Source: Pseudonocardiales bacterium (GTDB lineage Bacteria > Actinomycetota > Actinomycetes > Mycobacteriales > Pseudonocardiaceae). From it: DNA of 61,178 nt. Below are positions 36,801-45,024 of the stretch, piece by piece. Below the pieces are notes generated by a model. The model had not been told where the DNA came from. It saw nothing but the letters and a program-made list of their open reading frames with translations, and did not search any database. How positions within the stretch are numbered: position 1 is the stretch's first letter; each line of letters begins with the position of its first letter. Made by a program: the position numbers and the translations under genes. The stretch covers positions 1 to 61,178 of the forward strand of contig JAFAPC010000102.1 in assembly GCA_019247305.1 (NCBI GenBank). The letters are read 5' to 3'.

Positions 36801-36888
36801 TGGGGGCGTTGGCCAGCGGCGCGGCGGCGGCCCGAAGCAACGCGACGTCAGTGTGTCGATAGAGCGAGTTCTTGTCGGGGACACGCAT
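33832..36888 (-). CDS. class I lanthipeptide dehydratase (LanB)
   Basis: 1018 aa from ATG 36888 with GGAGG upstream. The N-terminal ~700 aa is the glutamylation domain of LanB; the C-terminal ~280 aa is the SpaB_C/thiopeptide-type elimination domain (WLSVKIHTHPERMNEI, SWWWLRYHSPQETDHLRLRI). Both are fused, as in typical LanB. It dehydrates Ser/Thr of the precursor using glutamyl-tRNA. It is 72 nt after the precursor gene. An imperfect hairpin between them (around 36909-36942) may set the precursor-to-enzyme ratio. Confidence 0.93.
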   Translation of the reverse strand: MRVPDKNSLYRHTDVALLRAAAAPLANAPNQWPDLADTGACRGWLDQMWSRVDLADAIRQASPSLGDRIDAIRAGDAVGDKQIRSATLSTARYLLRSIGRPTPFGLFAGVAPVAWGPTTQARWGEDHRVVARVNTERLADLIARAEGCPELLERLDVVVTDLALRRGGRLEVPQGPNRVSIRYTSAVAAVHDAAATPVRFSALIDKLAEDFAVARSTVRDMLTELVRQSYLLTSLRAPFTVTDLLAHLVDRLHDAEADTLPGAASLVRELDAIQAGLRHHNHETTPKAEQRRVRETITNRMRELSQAGRIPLAVDLLLDCDVRLPHHVAQEMEQAASALLRLTRQPTGEAAWRDYHAAFVDRYGTGTLVPLADVLDPDAGLGYPVGYRGSVRPAPTPGISERDERLLAMAWQAMAEGTREIILTEEHILELTDETFDQRYIPPHVELSARIHAASTPALERGEFTLTVAPARSAGTLTSRFTPIATGSGLAQVYRGLPAATDGALRAQLSFGPLYPHAENVCRVPAYLDHVLSLGEHREPGEDTLLTVEDLAITATRDRLHLVSISRRQVVEPQVFHALALDKQPPPLARFLAALPRAFSAAWYQFDWGPHVRLPFLPRVRYQRTVLSPAQWRLAAEDLPPGQAGQDAWRQVLDRWRQRWGCPDVVELRDADRTLRLTLDEPAHAILLHAHLKRHGQAVLSVATPAAEFGWIEGHAHEVALPLVRTRAAAPNPLRGYLPEVTNAHGHLPGSPEATWLSVKIHTHPERMNEIIAEHLPTLLAALGTTSWWWLRYHSPQETDHLRLRIHTEGEHYAAYVGAVGEWTQRMRQAGMVGGLVIDTYYPEIGRYGHGEALDAAEDVFVADSRAAAAGLRIPPAAVHPVALAVANMVGILSGFLGGLAEAMDWLAARPAPTAPAVERAVSDHAIRLATAGALRQVPGWVGEVGQAWQARADALAAYRTQLPAEVNVDVVVESLLHLHHNRAIGIDPDSERACRRLARQAAITWRARRSAHPEGTG

Positions 36889-36960
36889 CCATTCCTCCGT
36901 CGAGAAAGCACGGGCTGGAGGTCTCTCCCCGGCCCCTGCTTCACCGCGCAGCGGCGGATC

Positions 36961-37131
36961 TCACACCCCACCGGTGACGCACGCGGAGGCACAGCTGGGG
37001 TCGCACCCGTCATCGGTCCCGCCGTCGCAGCCGGCAAGCGGGTGACCAGGGGGAACATCGATGATGACCCGCAGGTCGAGGTCGAAAATGTCCTCGACCT
37101 CGGCGGGGCTCTCAGTTGCGGTTGCGCGCAT
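36961..37131 (-). CDS. FxLD family lanthipeptide precursor
   Basis: 56 aa from ATG 37131 (AGGAAAGG upstream). The leader carries the FxLD box, Phe16-Asp17-Leu18-Asp19. The C-terminal half is Cys-rich: Cys35, Cys43, Cys47 and Cys51, with Thr39, Ser46, Ser49 and Thr53 available for dehydration, so up to four (methyl)lanthionines are possible. Core motif GCDGGTDDGCDPSCASAC. It is directly upstream of LanB and the FxLD methyltransferase. No LanC cyclase is found in the window. Confidence 0.92.
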   Translation of the reverse strand: MRATATESPAEVEDIFDLDLRVIIDVPPGHPLAGCDGGTDDGCDPSCASACVTGGV

Positions 37132-37215
37132 AGTTCCCTTTCCTCTACTCACCGGAAGAGTTCCTATTCCGCCCCGGCCGTGAAGCTCGAAGCAGCCTTT
37201 TGCGTGATTCTGCCG

Positions 37216-38061
37216 TCAGGCGCAGAGCCGACCGGACCTCGCCGGGCCGCCAGAGCCCCGGCAGCCAGGTACAGCTGGCCAGCAGATCGTGACGCGGGTG
37301 TGCCGCTTGTCGATGATCAAGCCCTCGGGCAGGCGCTCATCGGGTGTGTCTTTGGGCCAGACGGCGAAGTCCGGTCCAGGGCCTCCGCGGCGGTTGCGGT
37401 CCCAGACGCGCACCTGCTCGGCCATCGCCTCCGCCGCTGCTAGTGCGTGAGGGCCGAAAGCATGGACGCCGAACTCGGCCTTTCTCAGCCCGACCTTACG
37501 CGTCGTCAGGTACGCGAACGAGTCACCGTCGAGCACCGTCAAGTCGTACCATTGGTTGCCCGGGTCGACAAGGCAGGAGCCCTGGTCGGTGTCGGCCGTC
37601 AGGCGGCAGAATCCTGGGAACGTCGTGGCCAGCCAGAACTGCAACGTCTCGAACGACTCCCCGCCCCCGATTGTCACTCCCGACCACACCTCGGCCCACT
37701 GCGTGCCGAGCACGCCGTCCGAGATGTGGGGATCGTCTGGCCCTCCGTCGTCCGCATTCATGCCGGGCCGCAGATCGGCCTGCTCCAGCATGAACGTCTG
37801 CAGCTCCGGCGCGGTGACCGTGTTGATCGTGACGCCGTGCTCGTCCCGCTTGACGACCACAGTGTCGGTGGCGGCGTAGACGGCCTCCAGCGGCGCCCCG
37901 GGCGCGAACAGATGCCGGGGCACCGCACGGAAGACCTCAGCGACCCGATCGCTGCGGATCGCCCCCATCTCCCACAACTTGCCGATCATCATCTCGCGCA
38001 GCGCGTCGGCTTGCGGGCTCTCGTCAGTGTTGGCGGCGTTCACCTCTTGGAGTGTGCTCAC
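37216..38061 (-). CDS. second FxLD-type methyltransferase, internally deleted
   Basis: 281 aa, ATG 38061. Its N-terminus (REMMIGKLWEMGAIRSDRV, FRAVPRHLFAPGAP) and C-terminus (VWSGVTIGGGESFETLQFW, HTRVTICWPAVPGC) match the 417-aa enzyme at 32582-33835, but the text jumps from LEQADLRPGM to NADDGGPDDP. The missing roughly 130-140 residues include the whole SAM-binding VLEIGxGTGYN motif. The frame is kept, so a protein may be made, but methyl transfer should be impossible. It could be decaying or a leader/core-binding helper. Confidence 0.75.
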   Translation of the reverse strand: MSTLQEVNAANTDESPQADALREMMIGKLWEMGAIRSDRVAEVFRAVPRHLFAPGAPLEAVYAATDTVVVKRDEHGVTINTVTAPELQTFMLEQADLRPGMNADDGGPDDPHISDGVLGTQWAEVWSGVTIGGGESFETLQFWLATTFPGFCRLTADTDQGSCLVDPGNQWYDLTVLDGDSFAYLTTRKVGLRKAEFGVHAFGPHALAAAEAMAEQVRVWDRNRRGGPGPDFAVWPKDTPDERLPEGLIIDKRHTRVTICWPAVPGCRGSGGPARSGRLCA

Positions 38062-38194
38062 GCGGTCACCCTATTCATGGCCACCAGGGCGATGCTCCGC
38101 TTGAGCTGGTGCGGCGAGGACGCGAGGCCGCTGTGATCACCCGGGGTGGACGCCCAGTAACCTGGGCGGGAGCTCGGTGCGGAGAGGGGCTGGC

Positions 38195-39143
38195 ATGTCC
38201 AGCGTGGACGACGTCCTGGGCGAGCTGGACGACGCGGACGCTCCCAACCTGGGCGAGCTCGCTCATGCCGTGGCCCACGCCTGGGGGACCTATCGGGCAT
38301 GCCGGTACGCCAGCTTGGCGGCGCTGCTGCCGCGCTTGCTTGCCGACGCTCAGGCGGCGGTGCATGCAGCCACTGCGGCCGAGGCCGGACGGGCTGCCGA
38401 CCTCGCTACGCAGGTTCACCAGATTACCGCGCGCACCCTGGTGCGGTTCGGTGAGGCTGACCTCGGTCATGTCGCGGCCCGGGAAGCACTGCGTCTGGCC
38501 GCCGGGGCGCTCGATCCGCTGCGGCTGGCCTCGGCGCGCGACTGCTTCGGTCACGTGCTCATCGTCCAAGGTCGCTACGCTGACGCCGAGCGGGTCCACG
38601 TGAGCACCGCCCAGCAGCTGGAGCCCACTGGGCAGGCCAGCGCGGCGCACTGGTCGGTGTACGGCGTCCTGCTCCTGGGGGGCGCCTCGTCGGTAGCTCG
38701 GCAGGGGCGCTCCGGGGTGGCGAGTGACTTGCTGGCCGAGGGGGCGACGGCAGCGCGCCAGACCGGGATAGACCGCACCGACTACGACGTGCACTTCGGT
38801 CCGAGCTACCTGGTGTCGCAGTCCACCGATTGTGCCGTGGTCACCGGGGACTACGTCGCGGCGGCAGAGGTGGCTCGGCGGATGCCGCGCGACTCGGCGC
38901 TGCCGCCGGCTGCCCGGTCTCGGTACCCTGGTTGACGTGGCGCACGCGCAGCTGCGCCTGGGCCATCCCCAGGCCGCGGAATCAGCGCTGCTGACGCTGG
39001 AGCATGCCACCCCGGAGTGGGCCGCGCTGCACCGGCTGCCCCGGGTGCTCGTCGGGGAACTGCTCACCCGCGGGCGCCCGTCAGCGCGGCTGCGCGAGCT
39101 CGCCGACCGGCTGCAGGCCACCCCAGCCCGTCTCAAGGAGTAG
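38195..39143 (+). pseudogene. TPR part of an XRE-type regulator, no HTH, frameshifted
   Basis: From ATG 38195 (GAGAGGGGC upstream) the product is all helical repeats (ADLATQVHQITARTLVRFGE, GRYADAERVHVSTAQQLE) like the C-terminus of lanthipeptide-linked XRE regulators, but no helix-turn-helix precedes it. The frame breaks near 38926: one extra C turns YLVDVAHAQLRLG into a stop, and the tail (AAESALLTLEHATPEW, LRELADRLQATP) continues in the next frame to 39143. It is divergent from the FxLD genes, where their regulator would be expected. Confidence 0.75.
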
Positions 39144-39335
39144 CCCCGGGGGGGCCAGCCAGCCGCCGCGACCCACGACGCAGGCCGGCGCGAGCTCACC
39201 GCCCGCAGCGCAGCCCACCGGCGTGTCGGGTTCGTTCGGGGGTCTTTGATCGTCGATCGGGGTCCCACAAGCGCCTTATCATACAGGCCGTAGGAGGCGG
39301 CGGCACTGTGAACAGCGTGGTGACTATGGTCCCGG

Positions 39336-40799
39336 TCAGCGGGGTGGGGTCAGCCGCTCGACGGCGAAAGCCTCGAGGGCGCCGGTCAACGCGGTGGCCT
39401 CGCGGCCGGGGTCGGTGCGGGCGCTCAGCGCGGTCTGCACCCGCGCTACCGACGTCAGGATGGTGTGACTGCGCTGAGCGGGGGGAAGGGCCAGCACCGG
39501 GCCGAGTGCTTCGGCCGCACCCTCCACTTCGCCTCGGACCACCCGGGCCACCGTGAGAATACAGCGGGTGGTTGTTTCGTTTCGGAAGGAACCGCCGCCT
39601 GGGATGGCCGTAGGGAAGGCGGCCAACGCTTCCAGGGCGAATCGTTCCGCGTCGCCCGCCTCTGGTGCACCGCCCCAGGAGAGCGTCTCGGCGGCGTATT
39701 TGAGCTGGGTGGGTCGGGTGAAGGTGCACAGCCCGCCGAGGACGTCCAGGTCGTCGGGCTGCACCCGATCCTGCGCCTCGGCCGCCCGGGCCAGCGCGAC
39801 ATGCGCTTCCTCCAGCCGGTGCAGCCCGCCCAGGGCCCGGGCCTCGCTGCTGGCCAGCAACACGGCGGCGGTGCTGCGGCTGCGGGCCGCCGCTTCCGCG
39901 CCGAGCTGGGCATAGCGCACCGAATCCTCCCAGCGCCCCGACCAGTAGGTGATGTTCGCCTGCAGGCCCCGGATCCACGTGCGCAGACCGTCATGCCCGG
40001 CATTGTCCGCGCACGCGTACCCGGTGCGGGCCTGCGTCATCGCCTCATGGGCGGCACCGAAATCCCGGGACGCCATCGCCAGCAGTCCGCAGGTGATCCC
40101 GGCGACCAGGTAGAGGTCCCGGGTCTGCGTCGGCTTCTGGTGTCCTTCCAGCAGCTCGAAGGCACGGTTCTGGGTGTTCACCAGGTCACCGAGCAGGGTG
40201 GGCAGCGGCTGCTGGAGGTAGGCGACGACCAGGCGGCGCAGGTCATCGGCTAACTGGTCGAGCGTCTCGGCCCCGACGTTGGACACCTCGATGCGGGTGA
40301 GGAAATCCCGAGCGCGCTGCGCGCTCATGGCGATCACCTGCTTTTCCCGGTCCGGGCGGCGGCCCGCCTCGGGGGTGCCCGGAGTTTCCCTGGAGGCCAG
40401 GTTACCGCCGCCTCGACGCCCGCCTGGCTCCGGCGGTCGCTGGGTCACTGTCGCGATGTCGTCGTTCGGGTCGGGCTTCGCAGTGGGCGTACGCAGCAGC
40501 CTGCTCCGCGATGTCCGTACTGGCTGGAAGAGTTGCTGAACTGTCCATCCCGGGAACATGGCTTCCAGAATCCGGCAGGCGTCAGGATGCGGCGTATGAC
40601 GAACACTGCCCTTGAGCCATCGGTAGAACTGCGCGTGCGCTGGACAAATGCCGACGAGTCGAGAGTCAATCGTCTTCGCGACCTTATCCCACTCACGCGC
40701 AAAAGTGTCACGCTTCTGCCAGTGTCGTGCCTTGAGCAGCGCTTTGAGGAGGGTCGGTTCGTCGATGAGCGGATCTCCAGCTGTGTCCATGGTCAGCAT
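39336..40799 (-). CDS. XRE-like regulator with TPR-like C-terminus
   Basis: About 487 aa from ATG 40799 (ATG 40790 is also possible; neither has a strong ribosome site, and the open frame extends to 41090). The N-terminus (LLKALLKARHWQKRDTFAREWDK, split; FYRWLKGSVRHTPHPDACRIL; MFPGWTVQQLF) is an HTH-like region typical of actinomycete TPR regulators; the rest is helical repeats. A related protein is encoded at 47008-48639. It diverges from the ATPase gene at 41080. Confidence 0.8.
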   Translation of the reverse strand: MLTMDTAGDPLIDEPTLLKALLKARHWQKRDTFAREWDKVAKTIDSRLVGICPAHAQFYRWLKGSVRHTPHPDACRILEAMFPGWTVQQLFQPVRTSRSRLLRTPTAKPDPNDDIATVTQRPPEPGGRRGGGNLASRETPGTPEAGRRPDREKQVIAMSAQRARDFLTRIEVSNVGAETLDQLADDLRRLVVAYLQQPLPTLLGDLVNTQNRAFELLEGHQKPTQTRDLYLVAGITCGLLAMASRDFGAAHEAMTQARTGYACADNAGHDGLRTWIRGLQANITYWSGRWEDSVRYAQLGAEAAARSRSTAAVLLASSEARALGGLHRLEEAHVALARAAEAQDRVQPDDLDVLGGLCTFTRPTQLKYAAETLSWGGAPEAGDAERFALEALAAFPTAIPGGGSFRNETTTRCILTVARVVRGEVEGAAEALGPVLALPPAQRSHTILTSVARVQTALSARTDPGREATALTGALEAFAVERLTPPR

Positions 40800-40920
40800 C
40801 GTAGGGTAGTTCGGTAGTCGCTCCCGGATCACCGGGGTAGCAACGGCGAACCAGGCGGCGGTGTGGAGCTCGGCTCGCTCGGTGGTGGCGAAGCGGAGCA
40901 GCTCGACGGGTAACCGGGAG

Positions 40921-40980
40921 TAATGGGCCACGGGGCGCACGGTAGTGGCCGACCCTGACACTTCCCGGCGTGTCCGCCGA
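40921..40980. repeat. direct repeat, left copy (flanks the ATPase gene)
   Basis: About 60 bp sharing a 36-bp identical core (from TGGGCCACGGGGCGCACG to GGCCGACCCTGACA) with 42544-42604, followed by about 20 bp at roughly 75% identity. The two copies bracket the ATPase gene almost exactly, the right one beginning at its stop codon. Confidence 0.85.
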
Positions 40981-41032
40981 GGGCGAGGGTCTGCTTCGCC
41001 GTCCGCGCAGGATCGAAGGAGGCAGGGTCCAA

Positions 41033-41065
41033 GGAGGAGTATAGTTCGACGAAATATACTCCTCC
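41033..41065. promoter_or_regulatory. perfect inverted repeat before the ATPase gene
   Basis: GGAGGAGTATA (41033-41043) and its exact complement (41055-41065) with an 11-nt spacer, ending 14 bp before ATG 41080. It could be an operator or a hairpin that buries the GGAGGAG ribosome-site-like sequence. Confidence 0.6.
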
Positions 41066-41079
41066 ACCTTCGGAGCGGG

Positions 41080-42546
41080 ATGCTGAGCAAGCCAAGCCGG
41101 ATTTTCGATCGTCACGTCGAGTGGCGCCAGCTGGCGACCTTCGCCCCACCCGCACCAGGCCAGCCCAGACTGGGTGTAGTCAGCGGCCGGCGGCGCCAGG
41201 GGAAGACCTATCTCCTGGAGGCGCTCGCCCGGGAAAGCGGAGGCTGCTACTTCGGCGCCACCCAGGCCACCGAGGCTGAGTCACTGCGGCTGTTCGCGGA
41301 CGCGTTGGGTCGGTGTGTTCCGGCACCCCTACCGCCGCGCTTCCTCGGCTGGGATGAGGCGGTCCGGTACCTTTTCGCGATCGCGGATAGCCTCCCGGGT
41401 CCCGTTGTGATCGATGAGTTTCCCTATCTGAGCAAGGTGTCACCAGCGCTTCCGTCGATCCTGCAACGCGAGATCGACCGGGCGGTGTCGGCGGACACGA
41501 CGATCTCACTGATCCTGTGTGGATCTGCGATGTCGGTGATGGGCGGGCTGCTCGCCGGAAGTGCACCGCTGCGCGGGAGGGCCAGTCTTGAGCTGGTGAT
41601 CCGCCCGTTCGACTATCGGCTGGCTGCCCGCTACTGGAAGGTGGCCGACCCCAAGCTCGCTGTCCAGCTGCACGCCATTGTCGGCGGCACGCCAGCCTAT
41701 CGCCGTTTCGTCAGCGACGATGTCCCCGAGAGTGGGGCCGACTTCGACGAGTGGGTCGTGCGAACAGTGCTGAATCCGGGGAACCCGCTGTTCCGCGAGG
41801 CTCGCTATCTCCTGGAGGAAGAAGCGGACGTCCGGGACACCGCGCTCTACCACTCCGTCCTCGCTGCGGTCGCTCATGGCAACCAAACCCGCGGGAGCAT
41901 CGCCGCATACATCGGTCGCCGGGCTGCGGACATCGGTCACCATCTCAATGTATTGGAGGATTGCGGACTGCTGCGCCGGGAACCCGATGTCTTCAGGTCC
42001 GGTCGATCCCGCTATCGGGTAGCCGATTCGCTGATTAACTTCTATCAGGTGGTGATGCGTCCGCACTGGGGGCTGCTGGAGAGCGGTCGCGCGCGTCCGG
42101 TATGGCAGGCCGCCGCCGCACGGTTCTCCGCCCAGGTCCTCGGGCCGCACTTTGAGCAGATGTGTCGAGAATTCGTGCTGGCTGCCCCGGCCGACTTGTT
42201 CGGCGCCCTGCCCAGCGAGGTCGGCTCCGGCGTCGTGGCCGATCCGGCCCGGCGCAGCCAGATTGAGATCGACGTCGTGGTCTTCGCACCCGCGGCGCCG
42301 GGTGAGCCGCGCCGGATTCTCTCGCTCGGTGAAGCGAAGTGGGGTGAGGTCCTGGACGCACGCCACCTGGATCGCCTCCGCAGAGCCCGAGATCTGCTGG
42401 CCGGCCGCGGGTACGACACCCGCGACACGGTGCTCGCCTACTACGGCGGGGCCGAGTTCGATCTCGATCTGAGCCTGCTCGGTGGCCGTGACCAGGTGCT
42501 GGCCGTCGGTCTGGACGACCTGTACGCGGAGGTCGGCGGGGGGTAA
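41080..42546 (+). CDS. archaeal-type AAA ATPase with C-terminal DUF234-like domain
   Basis: 488 aa from ATG 41080 (GGAGCGGG upstream); longer starts run through the direct repeat and are unlikely. P-loop ATPase: Walker A SGRRRQGKTYLLEAL, Walker B PVVIDEFPYL, sensor LILCGSAMSVM; then a winged-helix region and a nuclease-like C-terminus (QIEIDVVVF, LGEAKWG) of the DUF234 type. It is flanked by direct repeats, so it may have arrived as a unit. A different ATPase class from the DUF4143 gene at 1795-3066. Function unknown. Confidence 0.88.
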   Translation: MLSKPSRIFDRHVEWRQLATFAPPAPGQPRLGVVSGRRRQGKTYLLEALARESGGCYFGATQATEAESLRLFADALGRCVPAPLPPRFLGWDEAVRYLFAIADSLPGPVVIDEFPYLSKVSPALPSILQREIDRAVSADTTISLILCGSAMSVMGGLLAGSAPLRGRASLELVIRPFDYRLAARYWKVADPKLAVQLHAIVGGTPAYRRFVSDDVPESGADFDEWVVRTVLNPGNPLFREARYLLEEEADVRDTALYHSVLAAVAHGNQTRGSIAAYIGRRAADIGHHLNVLEDCGLLRREPDVFRSGRSRYRVADSLINFYQVVMRPHWGLLESGRARPVWQAAAARFSAQVLGPHFEQMCREFVLAAPADLFGALPSEVGSGVVADPARRSQIEIDVVVFAPAAPGEPRRILSLGEAKWGEVLDARHLDRLRRARDLLAGRGYDTRDTVLAYYGGAEFDLDLSLLGGRDQVLAVGLDDLYAEVGGG

Positions 42547-42604
42547 TTGGGCCACGGGGCGCACGGTAGTGGCCGACCCTGACAGTTTCCGGCATGGCCG
42601 CCGA
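42544..42604. repeat. direct repeat, right copy
   Basis: Matches 40921-40980; starts at the TAA stop of the ATPase gene and runs into the spacer before the zinc-ribbon operon. See the left copy for the shared core. Confidence 0.85.
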
Positions 42605-42733
42605 CAGCTATGGTGCGGGCCCCTGCTGGCTCTGCTCGGCCGCGTCCGGGGCTAGCATGCCGCGCCAACCGGCGCCGGAGGGCAGCATCCCGCCACGGCG
42701 GTGACGCCGAGGTTGGCCACTCAAGGAGGCTGC

Positions 42734-44662
42734 ATGACCACGGGAATCAACCCAGGTGATGGCACCTGTTGTTATCGGTGCGCGCACCGCACTCGGCCTG
42801 GTGACCGCTATTGCGAACGGTGCGGCTCTGCGCTGCCAGGGATGCCCGCTCCCTGGCAGCCAGCGCCAGTAGAGTCGGTGTCAGGAAATGGGCAGCCTTA
42901 TAGCAGAAATGGTCAGCCTCATGGCAACCAAGGGCCCGTGGGCCCGACCCCGGGCCATGATGGGACGACCCGTTATCTGTGCGCCGCCGCACACCTTGAC
43001 GAGGAGTTCTGTGATAAAGCGATTGCGGAGTTTCTCGTCGAGCCAGTGCGGGCGATTCCGCCGTCACCCGGTGTCGATTCCGCTGCTGTGCTTCGCGAAG
43101 CGGTCGCGGCGCAGACGAGACGCCGCATCCGGGACCGCATACTGCTGGCGCTGCTGGTGGTACTTGCCTGCGCCAACCCGATCACCGCGATCTCATGGAC
43201 GGTGCTGGTCGGGGTAGCGGCAGCACTACAGGCTATCGGCGCTGGCCTCATTCGCCACGCTCGCAGGGATGGAGCGCAGCTGCCGGCTACCGACGCTGGT
43301 CGCACTCGGCGCACAGTCGCCGTGTTGGTTATCCTCGCCGCGCCCGCCCTGGCCGCGCCTGCCCTCGCCGTCCTGCTCCAGTTCGCTACGTCCTCGCTGG
43401 ACGCCCTCTTCGGAGATAATGCGGACAAGATTCTATTCCCTAACACCGCATGGCCAACCTTGCTGATCGGCGGTTTGCTGCTGCTGGTTCTCGTTGTCGA
43501 TGAGTTTACCGTCGCCAAGCTGGTGGCCAGCAGTTTCCGGCGAGGTAGCTTTGATCCAGACGCCAATAAAGCTCCCTCCGAGTGGGAACGTCGGGTCCGA
43601 TCTCTGGGACACGGTTCTTTCCGCGCCGAGTTGCGCCGAGTCTCCTCTTCCAATGAAAGCTCGCACGCTGCGGCGGGGCAGGCCGATGTGGTCGTGTACC
43701 GCGGTAGCACCCCTTTCATCGGGGCTGGAGAACAGGTTGCCCACCATGTCATGACGTTGCCGCTGGAACCATCCGGGGACGACAGTGACGCGAAGCCGGT
43801 CCCGATCAGCGTCACTGACTTGCACCGGCACGTGGCTGAGAGTCTCGCCGCCCTGCGGTCCCCGTCCTCGCTCAGCCCGGGCCGGCGACTTGCCCGGCTT
43901 CAGCAGCGCGAGCAGGTATTGTTGCCCGCCGACCTGTTGCTGCTCAACCGCTCCGTCCAGACCCAGCCACCGGTGCTGACCGATCTCTTGCCCGATCTTT
44001 CCCGGCCACCGCTGGCTCATCTTCCCCTCGGCGCCGCCCGCGCTCTCGCCGAGAATCCGTTGGAATGGGCGCGCTACTACAGTTGCTTCCGGGTCGAGTC
44101 CTGGGATCGTGATCTGACCACGTCGTGCTACTTGCATATCGGTACCGATCAGCGCATGTTTTACCTGGAGCGGACTTACTGCATCCTGTTCCCGGTGCGG
44201 GAACGCTACCGGTCGATTGACCGTCCCGCCGAGTCGCCGTTGAACACGTTCGGTCGCAGCCTGGTTGAACTAATAGTACTGCCCGCGAGTGTGCTCGCGC
44301 GCCTGCGGTCGGTGTTCCGCAGACGTAAGGTTCTGTCTCAACGGGCCGGCGTGTTGGTACCCGACCGTTATGGTGCTGCGGAGAGTATACGTGAGCTCGC
44401 GGCTGATACCGAGGCGCACACCTACTTCCAAGACGCCGATACCGAACGGTACGTCAATATTATGGATCGTGCACTGGTCCGCGCGGTGGGGCAGTTCCTC
44501 GAAGAACGGGGATACTCGGTAGTTGAGTTTACGCGGATGGCGGACCCTGTTATCAACAATTTCAATGTCCAGGGCAATGTGACCAACTCCATGCTTGGCG
44601 GTGGCAATCGAAATGTTCGGATGAACATGGCCTCCGTCGGTGGAACCAGGGGAGCGAAATGA
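42734..44662 (+). CDS. zinc-ribbon multi-pass membrane protein, unknown function
   Basis: 642 aa from ATG 42734 (AAGGAGG). An N-terminal zinc ribbon (Cys13, Cys16, Cys27, Cys30) is followed by a Pro/Gly linker, about four membrane helices (near 135-175, 190-215 and 237-262) and a large soluble part with VVVYRGSTPFIGAGEQV and LNRSVQTQPPVLTDLLP. The last 35 residues (INNFNVQGNVTNSMLGGGN) are glycine/asparagine-rich and resemble the N-terminus of the next gene product. First gene of a four-gene coupled operon. Confidence 0.7.
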   Translation: MTTGINPGDGTCCYRCAHRTRPGDRYCERCGSALPGMPAPWQPAPVESVSGNGQPYSRNGQPHGNQGPVGPTPGHDGTTRYLCAAAHLDEEFCDKAIAEFLVEPVRAIPPSPGVDSAAVLREAVAAQTRRRIRDRILLALLVVLACANPITAISWTVLVGVAAALQAIGAGLIRHARRDGAQLPATDAGRTRRTVAVLVILAAPALAAPALAVLLQFATSSLDALFGDNADKILFPNTAWPTLLIGGLLLLVLVVDEFTVAKLVASSFRRGSFDPDANKAPSEWERRVRSLGHGSFRAELRRVSSSNESSHAAAGQADVVVYRGSTPFIGAGEQVAHHVMTLPLEPSGDDSDAKPVPISVTDLHRHVAESLAALRSPSSLSPGRRLARLQQREQVLLPADLLLLNRSVQTQPPVLTDLLPDLSRPPLAHLPLGAARALAENPLEWARYYSCFRVESWDRDLTTSCYLHIGTDQRMFYLERTYCILFPVRERYRSIDRPAESPLNTFGRSLVELIVLPASVLARLRSVFRRRKVLSQRAGVLVPDRYGAAESIRELAADTEAHTYFQDADTERYVNIMDRALVRAVGQFLEERGYSVVEFTRMADPVINNFNVQGNVTNSMLGGGNRNVRMNMASVGGTRGAK

Positions 44663-45024
44663 GCACCAAGAGACCACGTCGAGGCCGGGATTTTTTCGTC
44701 GGCGGTTCGATCACCGGTAGTGTCATCGGTGATGACAACAGCGACATCAATATCACGATCGCGCCGGACGTCGAGAGCGATTCTGCTTCGCTCGATGAGC
44801 TGCGGGAGGCGATCGCGTTGCTGCGGGTTCAGTTCGCGGCTGAGGACAGTCGTGTTCGGTACGAACTTCAGACCATCCAGGATGAGCTGGGCGAGGATGA
44901 GCCAGATGGCGGGATGATCCGCAGCCGGTGGAAGCAGGTGCTCAAACTCCTCGGGCCGCTGAAGGACCTGACCACCGTCGCCCAGACCACCACCGCCATC
45001 CTCGCCCTCTTCGGCGGGAAATGA
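44659..45024 (+). CDS. small protein with GSITGSVIGDDN motif
   Basis: 121 aa, ATG 44659 overlapping the previous stop (ATGA). The N-terminus has a beta-like G-rich motif FVGGSITGSVIGDDNSDI; the remainder is helical (LREAIALLRVQFAAEDSRV) and ends in a short hydrophobic segment TTTAILALFGG. Motifs of the type GxVxGSVIGxxN recur in bacterial STAND-associated and conflict proteins. The preceding protein ends in a similar motif, suggesting the two interact. Confidence 0.65.
   Translation: MSTKRPRRGRDFFVGGSITGSVIGDDNSDINITIAPDVESDSASLDELREAIALLRVQFAAEDSRVRYELQTIQDELGEDEPDGGMIRSRWKQVLKLLGPLKDLTTVAQTTTAILALFGGK

Noticed and set aside
36130..37443. 437-aa plus-strand ORF across the LanB start and FxLD precursor
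   Set aside because: Shadow frame; the minus strand carries LanB and a canonical FxLD precursor with ribosome sites.
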